Assembly: GCA_002322035.1 (NCBI GenBank)
Contig: DCNF01000086.1
Coordinates: 20,504 to 28,432 of the forward strand
Source: Geobacter sp. UBA1603
GTDB taxonomy: Bacteria; Desulfobacterota; Desulfuromonadia; Geobacterales; Pseudopelobacteraceae
Length of the DNA: 7,929 bases
Direction: 5' to 3'
Shown: in pieces, positions 1 to 7,929 of the stretch
Layout of the letters: the number at the start of each line of letters is the position of its first letter
Position numbering within the stretch: the first letter of the stretch is position 1
Translations under genes and position numbers: made by a program
Notes under the pieces: generated by a model
What the model was told of the DNA's origin: nothing
Databases searched by the model: none
The model's input: only the letters and a program-made list of their open reading frames with translations

Positions 1-1
1 A

Positions 2-1405
2 AACGAGCTTGCAGCCGCTTACTACCGGAATATATTGCTGGAGAAACCGGCCGGAGCAGATGCCCGCACCTATCTTAAACAGCGCAGCGTAACCTCCGAG
101 CTTTCGACGGCATATCGCCTCGGCTATGCTTCGGATCAGCGTGACGGCCTGGTAAAGCATCTCATGGCCAACGGCGCACGCCTTGAAAGCGCTCTCACGC
201 TCGGCATCATCCGCAAGGGTGAGCACGGGTGGCACGACCTGCTCCGCAACCGCCTGATTTTTCCGATCAGCGACAGCAAAGGGCAAATCATCGGCTTTGC
301 CGGCAGAGTACTCGATGCGAGCCTGCCAAAGTACATCAACTCGCCCGAGTCACCGCTCTACCGCAAGAGCTCGGTGCTGTTCGGACTGGATATGGCGCTT
401 CCCGCGATCCGAACCTCCCGGTCGGTGATCATTGTGGAAGGCTATTTTGACCATCTGGCGCTCTACCGGGCCGGGGTTAAAAATGTCGTCGCCACCTGCG
501 GAACCGCGCTTACAGCGACCCATACCAGCCTGATCGCCCGGCACGCATCACGGGTCTATACGCTTTTTGACAGCGATTCTGCCGGCGGCAAAGCGACTGT
601 CCGTGCCATGGAACTGTTTCTTGAGCAGCGGCTGCCGGCCTATGTAATTTCTCTTCCTTCCGGTGAAGACCCGGACAGCTTCCTTGCCAAGAACCCGGTG
701 GAAGCGTTTTTGTCCTGCCGTGACAGCGCGCGGCCGGCATTCGATTATTTCATCAGATCGCTGCTGGCGGAGACGCCTGCTGACAGCGTTGACAGCAAGG
801 TCAGGATACTTGACGAACTGATACCGCGCTTTCGCAAGATAGCCGACCCGGTTGAACGCGATTTATATGAGAAGGAAATCTGCCGCCTGCTGGGGATCAC
901 ACCCCATGCCTTCCGCAAACGCATGGGGGGGATGAGCATAACGGCCGCATCTCTTCAGGATATCGGCCACCAGACGGGCCAGCGAGCCGGCGACGGTCCA
1001 CAGGAAACCCTGCTAAATCTGATGGGCATGTATCCCGAAGCCCGGGAAGAAGTGGTCCGCTTCGGCCCGGATCTGCTCTTTTCAGGAGAATACCTTGCTC
1101 TTGCACACCTGATACTTGCGACAGCCGATGATCAGGACGGCCGGGCTTTAAGCCGGCTGGCAGGAACCATTGAACAGCCCGGACTCGCGACTCTTCTGTC
1201 GCGGCTCCTGGTTTCGGAAAACCATCTGGCTGATATCGACTGGCGCATGGCCTTTGATCAGTGCCGAAAAATCCGGGAGCGCCAGGCGCTCCCTTCGATG
1301 AAGGATATTGCCGCCCGCCTGGCGGTTGTTGACCCCGGCAGTGATGAATATGCCGAGCTTGTCAGGCAGGCCGATGCGTTACGGGCACAAAAATCGAAAT
1401 TGTAG
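2..1405 (+). CDS. dnaG: DNA primase DnaG (5' end missing)
   Basis: DnaG makes the short RNA primers that DNA polymerase extends at the replication fork, acting with the DnaB helicase. The frame is open from base 2, reading NELAAAYYRNILLEK before the first internal TTG, so the gene starts outside the window; 467 residues are visible. The TOPRIM catalytic core is intact: VIIVEGYFD with Glu at visible residue 146, DSDSAG with Asp 190 and Asp 192, and EDPD with Asp 223 and Asp 225. These correspond to metal-binding acidic residues recalled for E. coli DnaG (E265, D309, D311). The offset of about 119 implies that only the N-terminal zinc-binding domain and the start of the RNA-polymerase domain are missing, and that the whole protein is near 586 residues, normal for the family. 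The C-terminal ~140 residues are helical and fit the DnaB-binding domain, which is poorly conserved. The gene ends in TAG, 30 bp before rpoD, the usual dnaG-rpoD order. Confidence 0.97.
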   Translation, partial: NELAAAYYRNILLEKPAGADARTYLKQRSVTSELSTAYRLGYASDQRDGLVKHLMANGARLESALTLGIIRKGEHGWHDLLRNRLIFPISDSKGQIIGFAGRVLDASLPKYINSPESPLYRKSSVLFGLDMALPAIRTSRSVIIVEGYFDHLALYRAGVKNVVATCGTALTATHTSLIARHASRVYTLFDSDSAGGKATVRAMELFLEQRLPAYVISLPSGEDPDSFLAKNPVEAFLSCRDSARPAFDYFIRSLLAETPADSVDSKVRILDELIPRFRKIADPVERDLYEKEICRLLGITPHAFRKRMGGMSITAASLQDIGHQTGQRAGDGPQETLLNLMGMYPEAREEVVRFGPDLLFSGEYLALAHLILATADDQDGRALSRLAGTIEQPGLATLLSRLLVSENHLADIDWRMAFDQCRKIRERQALPSMKDIAARLAVVDPGSDEYAELVRQADALRAQKSKL

Positions 1406-1416
1406 CCGGTCCGGCT
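1404..1416 (+). other. small inverted repeat over the dnaG stop
   Basis: AGCCGG-T-CCGGCT is a perfect inverted repeat beginning inside the dnaG TAG codon. As RNA it could form a 5-bp GC-rich stem with a GTC loop. No U-run follows, so it is not a convincing intrinsic terminator. It sits just ahead of the rpoD ribosome-binding site and could influence mRNA processing or the DnaG:RpoD ratio, but that is inference and the repeat may be chance in GC-rich DNA. Confidence 0.35.
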
Positions 1417-1422
1417 GCGTTT

Positions 1423-1428
1423 GAGGTG
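1423..1428 (+). promoter_or_regulatory. ribosome-binding site of rpoD
   Basis: GAGGTG lies 7 nt before the ATG at 1436. It is a good Shine-Dalgarno match at normal spacing and supports this start for rpoD. No clear sigma-70 promoter is visible in the 30-bp gap, so rpoD is probably transcribed with dnaG and/or from a promoter inside dnaG. Confidence 0.75.
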
Positions 1429-1435
1429 AATTATC

Positions 1436-3184
<1,749 letters not shown>

Positions 3185-3188
3185 TACC

Positions 3189-4484
3189 GTGAGACGATGG
3201 TTCCGAGTACTGAAACCGGCTCTGATCGGCATGTTGATGCTGCTGACGGGGGCCGGTTTTGCCGTTTCAGCCGATGAAGACGACTCATTACTGTTTGTCG
3301 AGGCATTTACCGCCTACCAGAAAAAAGACTACCTGCTGGCAATTGAAAAAATCGGGTACCTGAATCAGCAGTTTCCTGACACCCCCCTGCGGGACGTGGC
3401 GCTGCTGCTGCTGGCCCGGGCCGGCTACAAATCGGGAGACAACGAGCTGGCAGCGAAATCGATCAACCAGTTCAACGCCGACTTTTCAGCCAATCCGCTC
3501 CGGACAACCATTGAAGAGGATATCGCCAGCCTCGGAGTCCGCCTGCAGAAGGGTGAAAAACTTGCTCCCAATAAGGCGTTCCAGACGGCTGCCCGCAAAG
3601 TCCGCAATGATGTTCTGGCCCAGGAGCGGGCTATCGCTGAGAAACGTGAGCAGGAACGCCTGGCAAAAGCACGGGCGGAGCAGGAGCGGATAGCACGGGA
3701 GAAGGCGGAAGCGGAACGGAAGGAGCGGGAACGGCTGGCCGCCGAGAAGGCAGCCAAAGAGAGCATCAAAGTGGCAATCTCTTTCCCGGAGGGGTCACGC
3801 ACCATCGAAGCCGGGGAGAACGGCCGTTTGCCCTTTGAAATTGTCAGCCGAAGCAAAGGGCGTGAAGAATTCCTGCTGGAAACGTCAGCTGCTCCAGAAT
3901 TTGCGGCACAGCTGAATTCGGCGGCACAGCCCGATCAGCAAGTCAGCCGGATAGTACTGGCCCCCGGGGAAACATTCAAGGGGATTGTCTCATTCCGTAT
4001 GCCGGCAGACCGGGTTGACGGGCACCGCAGCAGCGTGGCAGTCAGGGCCACGTCTGCAACCTACCGTGATGTGGTGCATAGCCGTGAAAATCTTGTGGTC
4101 GCTTCTGCACCGCTGGTTCGTGTCGTTGGCAAACCCCTGTCCCCCAGACCGGCAGCCGGAGAGCAGTTCCGCTACCGGATTTCAGTCCTTAACCTCGGAA
4201 CACTTGCAGCCCAGGGCCTGACGGCACGGATTGTGCTGCCGCCACAGCTTGATCCGGCTGGATCACCAACGGCCGGCTATCGGCCAGAGCCACAAGGAGC
4301 CGCGTTCACCATCGCCACCCTTGAAACCGGCACACTTCAGGAGCTGATACTGGATGTCAAAGTCCGCCAGGATGCACGGTCAGGCCAGGAGCTAAGGCCG
4401 CAGATTGAAGTCATCAATGGCAAGCTTCAGCGCAAGGAAATTTTCCCCGCAGCAGCCGTCATGATCAAAGGTCCGAACCCGTAA
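3189..4484 (+). CDS. exported protein with TPR-like, coiled-coil and beta-sandwich segments, function unknown
   Basis: I do not recognise a named family for this 431-residue protein. The GTG start is chosen because a ribosome-binding site sits 7 nt upstream and because it supplies the basic n-region (MRRWFRVLK) of a signal peptide; hydrophobic residues 10-25 and AVSA before DEDD suggest Sec export with cleavage near residue 28. The alternative ATG at 3231 would lose the basic residues. There is no lipobox cysteine. Residues 33-125 are helical and resemble tetratricopeptide repeats (AYQKKDYLLAIEKIGYLNQQ, then a second helical pair). Residues 138-192 are an Arg/Glu/Lys/Ala-rich charged coiled coil or single long helix, reminiscent of TolA. 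Residues 193-307 and 310-427 look like two beta-sandwich domains; the second (VLNLGTLAAQGLTARIVLPP) resembles the DUF11/CARDB-type fold. It is probably periplasmic and may be a scaffold or envelope-spanning adaptor, which is inference. It is 4 nt from rpoD, and a second in-frame TAA follows its stop. Confidence 0.85.
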   Translation: MRRWFRVLKPALIGMLMLLTGAGFAVSADEDDSLLFVEAFTAYQKKDYLLAIEKIGYLNQQFPDTPLRDVALLLLARAGYKSGDNELAAKSINQFNADFSANPLRTTIEEDIASLGVRLQKGEKLAPNKAFQTAARKVRNDVLAQERAIAEKREQERLAKARAEQERIAREKAEAERKERERLAAEKAAKESIKVAISFPEGSRTIEAGENGRLPFEIVSRSKGREEFLLETSAAPEFAAQLNSAAQPDQQVSRIVLAPGETFKGIVSFRMPADRVDGHRSSVAVRATSATYRDVVHSRENLVVASAPLVRVVGKPLSPRPAAGEQFRYRISVLNLGTLAAQGLTARIVLPPQLDPAGSPTAGYRPEPQGAAFTIATLETGTLQELILDVKVRQDARSGQELRPQIEVINGKLQRKEIFPAAAVMIKGPNP

Positions 4485-4515
4485 ACGTAAACGCTTAAGG
4501 GCATCGGAAAACCAC
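4485..4515. other. convergent junction without visible terminator
   Basis: Thirty-one bases separate the stop codons of the two opposing transcription units. The sequence begins with a tandem TAAACG TAAACG (4482-4493, overlapping the stop) that gives a second in-frame TAA at 4488-4490. I see no GC-rich stem followed by a T-run on either strand here or in the adjacent coding ends. Confidence 0.6.
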
Positions 4516-5637
4516 TCATACCAGCACCAGATTGTCCCGGTGGATCACGACATCGGAATAGTAGTAACCCAGCAGGTTTTCTATCTCGCTGCTCCGGCGA
4601 CCTGCAATCCGCCTGATATCAGCAGCCGAATAGTCGGCAAGCCCCCGGGCGAACTCCCGGCCGTCCGGTCCGCAGACCCGCACACAGGCCCCCCGCTCAA
4701 ACCTCCCTTCAACAGCCACAATACCTGAAGGGAGCAGGCTTTTCCCTTTTTTTTCAAGGACGTCCCGTGCCCCCCCGTCAACCGTGATCCTGCCTGTCGG
4801 CCGCAGTGTGTAAGCGATCCAGTGCTTCCGCTGATTCAATCCCCTGCTGCTCGGCAGGAACAACGTCCCCACTTCGCACCCATTAAGGGCATCCGCAATG
4901 ATGCCGTCACGTTTTCCCGGGACCAGAATAGTCGGCACTCCGTTTTTCGCCGCCTTCCGGGCCGCTGCAAGCTTGGTCGCCATGCCGCCGGTTCCGACAG
5001 TCGAGCCCGATCCGCCGGCCGCCCGCTCCATTTCACGGGTAACCGTCTTAACCAGCGGGATCAGGTATGCTTCGGGATTGCTGCGCGGATCGGCACTGTA
5101 GAACCCGTCGATATCCGTCAGGATCAGCAACAGATGGGCTTCAGCCACGTTGGTGACCAGAGCTGAAAGATTGTCATTGTCGCCGAACTTGATCTCATCC
5201 ACAACAACCGTGTCATTTTCATTGATGACCGGCACTACGCCGAACTCCAGCAGAGCACCCAGCGTTGCCCGGGCATTGAGGAAACGCTGTCGGGTCGCCA
5301 GATCTTCGCTGGTCAGAAGGACCTGGGCGGCCTTGAGACCGTGGGGAGCGAGGGCTTCCTGGTAGGCCCGCATCAGGCGGGTCTGGCCAATGGCGGCAGC
5401 AGCCTGCTTCTGGGGTATGGTGCGCGGCTTCTCGGTCATGCCCAGTTCGCTCCTGCCGGCAGCAATTGCCCCGGACGACACGAGCACCACCTGCCGCCCC
5501 GCAGCGCGTGCTTCCGCGATCTGGCTGCAGATCCGGCGGATGACCTCCATATCGAGCCGACCGTCGTCATCGGTCAGCACCCGGCTACCAATCTTTATAA
5601 CAACCCGCCGCACCTGCTTCAGTGCATCAACGCGCAT
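4516..5637 (-). CDS. proB: glutamate 5-kinase ProB
   Basis: ProB phosphorylates L-glutamate to glutamyl 5-phosphate with ATP, the first and normally proline-inhibited step of proline synthesis in the cytoplasm. The ATG at 5637 gives [20 protein letters not shown] and 373 residues, the family's usual length. An upstream in-frame ATG at 5757 would add 40 residues inside obgE without family similarity and is rejected. The amino-acid-kinase domain covers about 10-265: VVIKIG with Lys 15, SSGAIAAGR (54-62), INENDTV (138-144), [10 protein letters not shown] (151-160), [12 protein letters not shown] (174-185) and GTGGMATK (215-222). A C-terminal PUA domain covers about 281-373 ([37 protein letters not shown]). 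All expected substrate-binding motifs are present. Its start overlaps the obgE stop by 1 nt (TGATG) and it is the last gene of the minus-strand unit. proA is not in the window. Confidence 0.97.
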   Translation of the reverse strand: MRVDALKQVRRVVIKIGSRVLTDDDGRLDMEVIRRICSQIAEARAAGRQVVLVSSGAIAAGRSELGMTEKPRTIPQKQAAAAIGQTRLMRAYQEALAPHGLKAAQVLLTSEDLATRQRFLNARATLGALLEFGVVPVINENDTVVVDEIKFGDNDNLSALVTNVAEAHLLLILTDIDGFYSADPRSNPEAYLIPLVKTVTREMERAAGGSGSTVGTGGMATKLAAARKAAKNGVPTILVPGKRDGIIADALNGCEVGTLFLPSSRGLNQRKHWIAYTLRPTGRITVDGGARDVLEKKGKSLLPSGIVAVEGRFERGACVRVCGPDGREFARGLADYSAADIRRIAGRRSSEIENLLGYYYSDVVIHRDNLVLV

Positions 5638-6653
5638 CACCACTCCTCCTGTGGCGGAGCCCACAATCTTCGGGCGATTTCGTCCAGCAACTCCGGAATC
5701 CCCTCGCCGGTGGCCGAAGATATCGGGTAAACCGTAATCTTTCGTTCGGTAAACCACGAGCAGATTTCTGCCAGGTGTTCCCGCACCTGGGGCAGATCCA
5801 GTTTGGTGATCACCACCACCTGTTCCTTTGCACCCAGCTCCGGCGAAAACAGGGCCAGCTCACGGTTGACCGATTCATACTCGGTAATCGGGTCACGCTC
5901 GGGTATACAGGAGATATCGACCAGATGCAGCAGAATCCCGGAGCGCTCCAGATGCTTGAGGAAACGGTGCCCCAGTCCGGCTCCGGCATGGGCCCCCTCA
6001 ATGATGCCGGGGATGTCGGCCATGACGAACGAGCGGTAGTTCTTGTACTCCACCACGCCCAGGCTGGGGGCCATGGTCGTGAAGGGGTAGTCGGCGATTT
6101 TAGGCCGGGCGGCCGACACGGTACTGATCAATGACGACTTTCCGGCATTGGGCAACCCCAGCAGCCCCACATCGGCCATCAGCTTCAGTTCAAGCCGCAG
6201 CTTTCGCTCCTCACCCTCCTCGCCCGGCTGGGCGAATTTGGGCGCCTTGTTGGTGGCGCTGGCGAAACGGGCATTGCCCTGCCCCCCGCGCCCGCCTTTC
6301 AGAAGCACCACCCGCTGGCCGTTTTCGGTCAGATCGGCCAGCTCATCGCCGGTTTCGAAATCTTTGACCACCGTTCCGACCGGCACCTTGATCACCAGGT
6401 CGGCACCGGCCGCACCATGGCGGTTCTTGCCGGTTCCGTTGCGACCCTTCTCCGCCTTCTGGTGCGGCTTGTGACGCAGTTCAAGCAAGGTAGACAGGCC
6501 ACTGACCGCCTCGAGAATCACATCCCCGCCCCGGCCGCCGTCACCACCATTAGGTCCGCCAAACTCACGGAACTTCTCATGCAGGAAGGAAACGCATCCG
6601 GCGCCACCATGGCCCGAAGATGCGTACAATGTCACTTCATCGATAAATTTCAA
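5637..6653 (-). CDS. obgE: GTPase Obg/CgtA
   Basis: Obg is an essential GTPase associated with 50S ribosome assembly and linked in several bacteria to stringent response and replication control. The protein has 338 residues. The glycine-rich Obg fold spans about 1-158 ([24 protein letters not shown]). The G domain follows with G1 GLPNAGKSS (166-174), G2 [11 protein letters not shown] (189-199), G3 DIPGIIEGA (213-221), G4 TKLD (283-286) and G5 SSATGEG (312-318). The G4 motif is a TKxD form instead of NKxD, a tolerated variant in P-loop GTPases. There is no OCT domain; the protein stops soon after the G domain, as in short Obg proteins. The start codon is TTG at 6653, giving [20 protein letters not shown], which matches how the family begins; no ATG or GTG in frame fits. 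A weak AAGGG (6664-6668) lies 10 nt upstream. It starts 4 nt after the rdgC-like stop and overlaps proB by 1 nt. Confidence 0.97.
   Translation of the reverse strand: MKFIDEVTLYASSGHGGAGCVSFLHEKFREFGGPNGGDGGRGGDVILEAVSGLSTLLELRHKPHQKAEKGRNGTGKNRHGAAGADLVIKVPVGTVVKDFETGDELADLTENGQRVVLLKGGRGGQGNARFASATNKAPKFAQPGEEGEERKLRLELKLMADVGLLGLPNAGKSSLISTVSAARPKIADYPFTTMAPSLGVVEYKNYRSFVMADIPGIIEGAHAGAGLGHRFLKHLERSGILLHLVDISCIPERDPITEYESVNRELALFSPELGAKEQVVVITKLDLPQVREHLAEICSWFTERKITVYPISSATGEGIPELLDEIARRLWAPPQEEW
5645..5650 (-). promoter_or_regulatory. ribosome-binding site of proB, inside obgE
   Basis: On the minus strand AGGAGG lies 7 nt before the proB ATG and within the last obgE codons. This near-perfect Shine-Dalgarno sequence fixes the proB start at 5637 and indicates efficient independent or coupled initiation. 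Confidence 0.85.
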
Positions 6654-6657
6654 AGAT

Positions 6658-7827
6658 TCACTTCCCTTCCAGCCATTCTTGTACCGCTTTCAGGCGATTA
6701 TTCCATTCATCGCTCAACCGCTCCTGGAGAAATGTGGAGTAAAGACTGTCAAAAAGCTGTACACCCTGCTCCTGCAGAAACATCCGCTCGTAAAATGCCG
6801 CTTCCCGCTCACTCATCTGATCGACCGTGGCATCTTTGTCGATGCGTACCTGCGGGCACTTGAACGAAGCAAATCCGAACGTATCCCCTTTCAGGGTCAA
6901 TTTCCAGGGGTTTTCGTCCTTTTCCATACAGATCGTTGCGCTGGTGATCCGCTTGCCGTTTTTAAGGGCGGAGATCGCCTCAAGATAACTGTCCTGGGAG
7001 CCGGATACCGATACTTTCTGGATGCCTCCCTCTTCGCCGCCCCCCTGAAGCTGGATACGGTCGTCAATCCAGGCCGAGAATGATTCACCCTCGGCATAAT
7101 GACCGGGCCGGCAGACACGAAAGTCGCCCTGACCGTTCTGGCCGCGGTGAAGCAGCCAGAGCAGGAAATCCCAGCCGAGCCACTGGTTGTCGCGGATCAT
7201 GGCCGATACCGCATCTGATCCGGCCTGATTGTTGGCTTCAAGCCGATCGAGCATCGCCCCCGACACAAGCATCCGAGCCCGGGCAAACGGATGAACCGCA
7301 ACGACTCCGCATCCTTCAAACGTCTTGCGGAAGTAGTCCTCAAAGCGCTCGATCGGCTTATTACCAAGGCTGTAAAGAGTCAACAGGCCCTGTTTAAGAT
7401 CCCAGACCACATCAACCATCGAAGGGACAGGAAGACACCGGGTCAACAACCGCGCCTGGACCAGTTCCTTGATCTCTTCGCGCTTCTTCTTCGGTGTCCG
7501 GCGCAGATTGGGATGCTGGGCCAGAAACGCCCCTTCCTCTCGGCCGGTGTGGGATTTAAGCACGGCCGCCGGGATGGCGCGCTGGTCGCGACGGAGGCTG
7601 AAAACAAGGTATGAGTCGCGCCAGAAATCAGACGGTGCTTCAAACAGCGAGTCGTCTGGGCGGTCAACCACGACCCACCCTTCTGAAGCCTCATCGGCCG
7701 AGTTCTCAATTGACTGAAAACCACGGGCGGAAAGCTTTTCGGAAAACCACTGAAACTGGTCACGGCTCGGCAGATCGCCACTGACAATGAACTGGGTCAT
7801 GCTGACGGTGTTGGCATAAACTCCCAT
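6658..7827 (-). CDS. rdgC: RdgC-family recombination-associated DNA-binding protein
   Basis: RdgC of E. coli and Neisseria forms a ring-shaped dimer around double-stranded DNA and restrains RecA; older annotations call it an exonuclease, which is not well supported. The similarity is by family pattern: IPAAVLKSH (85-93), where RdgC has a P-x-x-V-x-K element; the basic segment [20 protein letters not shown] (109-128); [18 protein letters not shown] (132-149); and [12 protein letters not shown] (217-228), like the RdgC LGxEFLxWL motif. At 389 residues it is longer than E. coli RdgC (about 303). The extra length seems to lie in residues 45-75 and in the C-terminal 100 residues, which end in an Arg/Glu/Trp-rich helix (about 335-389). 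The ATG at 7827 matches the usual N-terminus; its AAGGA (7842-7846) is 14 nt away, rather far, so Met 10 (7800) is an alternative. It heads the rdgC-obgE-proB unit in this window. Family assignment is fairly secure; biochemical role is inferred. Confidence 0.82.
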   Translation of the reverse strand: MGVYANTVSMTQFIVSGDLPSRDQFQWFSEKLSARGFQSIENSADEASEGWVVVDRPDDSLFEAPSDFWRDSYLVFSLRRDQRAIPAAVLKSHTGREEGAFLAQHPNLRRTPKKKREEIKELVQARLLTRCLPVPSMVDVVWDLKQGLLTLYSLGNKPIERFEDYFRKTFEGCGVVAVHPFARARMLVSGAMLDRLEANNQAGSDAVSAMIRDNQWLGWDFLLWLLHRGQNGQGDFRVCRPGHYAEGESFSAWIDDRIQLQGGGEEGGIQKVSVSGSQDSYLEAISALKNGKRITSATICMEKDENPWKLTLKGDTFGFASFKCPQVRIDKDATVDQMSEREAAFYERMFLQEQGVQLFDSLYSTFLQERLSDEWNNRLKAVQEWLEGK

Positions 7828-7929
7828 AATGTGCTGTTAATTCCTTTCAATTCACGCGTAATGGCAGACCGCAAGCGTCGACACCACAAACCTTGGGGCT
7901 GAAGCGATACCCGGCGGATGACAGAAGCT
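7828..7929 (-). other. upstream region of rdgC, possible end of another minus-strand gene
   Basis: All three minus-strand frames are open into the window edge. One ends with TGA at 7847-7849 after reading GYRFSPKVCGVDACGLPLRV, 19 nt before the rdgC ATG; another ends at 7852-7854; the third runs past the rdgC start. Each is under 45 codons here, so open length proves nothing. The first is the most plausible gene end because AAGGA follows its stop directly. I found no convincing -10/-35 pair, hairpin or riboswitch. If a gene ends here, rdgC would be part of a longer operon. Confidence 0.3.

Noticed and set aside
35..37. TTG as the start of dnaG
   Set aside because: The frame continues upstream to base 2 with primase-like sequence, so this is an internal leucine codon of a truncated gene.
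3600..3764. Possible tandem DNA repeat in the exported-protein gene
   Set aside because: The periodicity is in Glu/Arg/Lys/Ala codons of a charged helix; units are not identical at DNA level, so it is a protein-level pattern.
5638..5757. 40-residue N-terminal extension of proB from an upstream ATG
   Set aside because: It lies in obgE, has no glutamate-kinase similarity, and the ATG at 5637 has a strong ribosome-binding site and gives the normal family length.
5622..6134. 170-codon plus-strand open frame opposite obgE
   Set aside because: Low-complexity shadow of the Obg coding sequence on the other strand, with no protein-family features or start signal.
6417..6863. 148-codon plus-strand open frame opposite the obgE start and rdgC end
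   Set aside because: Covers two real minus-strand genes and their junction; no recognisable domains, only a GC-rich shadow.
7828..7929. A riboswitch or small RNA upstream of rdgC
   Set aside because: I compared it by eye with the cyclic-di-GMP riboswitch pattern common in this group and with tmRNA ends and saw no match or convincing paired structure.

Overview
This 7.9 kb window looks like core chromosome from a moderately high-GC Gram-negative bacterium. The best guess is a Geobacter/Pelobacter-like member of the Desulfuromonadales. That guess rests on the general character of the RpoD, DnaG and Obg proteins and on the presence of an RdgC-family protein; it comes from recalled family resemblance, not a database search. 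I see no mobile element, CRISPR array, tRNA, rRNA or recognisable riboswitch. Coding density is very high and all five complete genes look intact.

Left half, plus strand (1-4484): the 3' four-fifths of dnaG (primase, cut by the window edge) is followed after 30 bp by rpoD (primary sigma factor). Four bases after rpoD comes a gene for an exported protein of 431 residues. It has a signal peptide, a helical TPR-like segment, a long charged coiled coil and two predicted beta-sandwich domains. dnaG-rpoD is the classical macromolecular-synthesis arrangement (primer synthesis for replication plus housekeeping transcription initiation). The third gene is unrelated in apparent function but is probably translationally coupled to rpoD, because its ribosome-binding site lies in the last codons of rpoD.

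Right half, minus strand (4516-7827): a tightly packed set transcribed towards the left, rdgC-like - obgE - proB. The gap between rdgC-like and obgE is 4 nt, and obgE and proB overlap by 1 nt (TGATG). RdgC binds DNA and modulates RecA. Obg is a ribosome-assembly/stress GTPase. ProB (glutamate 5-kinase) starts proline synthesis. The two transcription units converge with only 31 bp between stop codons and no visible hairpin terminator.

The last ~100 bp (7828-7929) lies upstream of rdgC. All three minus-strand frames are open into the window edge, so it may hold the end of another gene or a leader; it cannot be resolved here. Nothing in the window amounts to a clearly new system. The two points most worth pursuing are the uncharacterised exported coiled-coil protein coupled to rpoD, and the placement of an unusually long RdgC homologue directly ahead of obgE, where many bacteria have rplU-rpmA.
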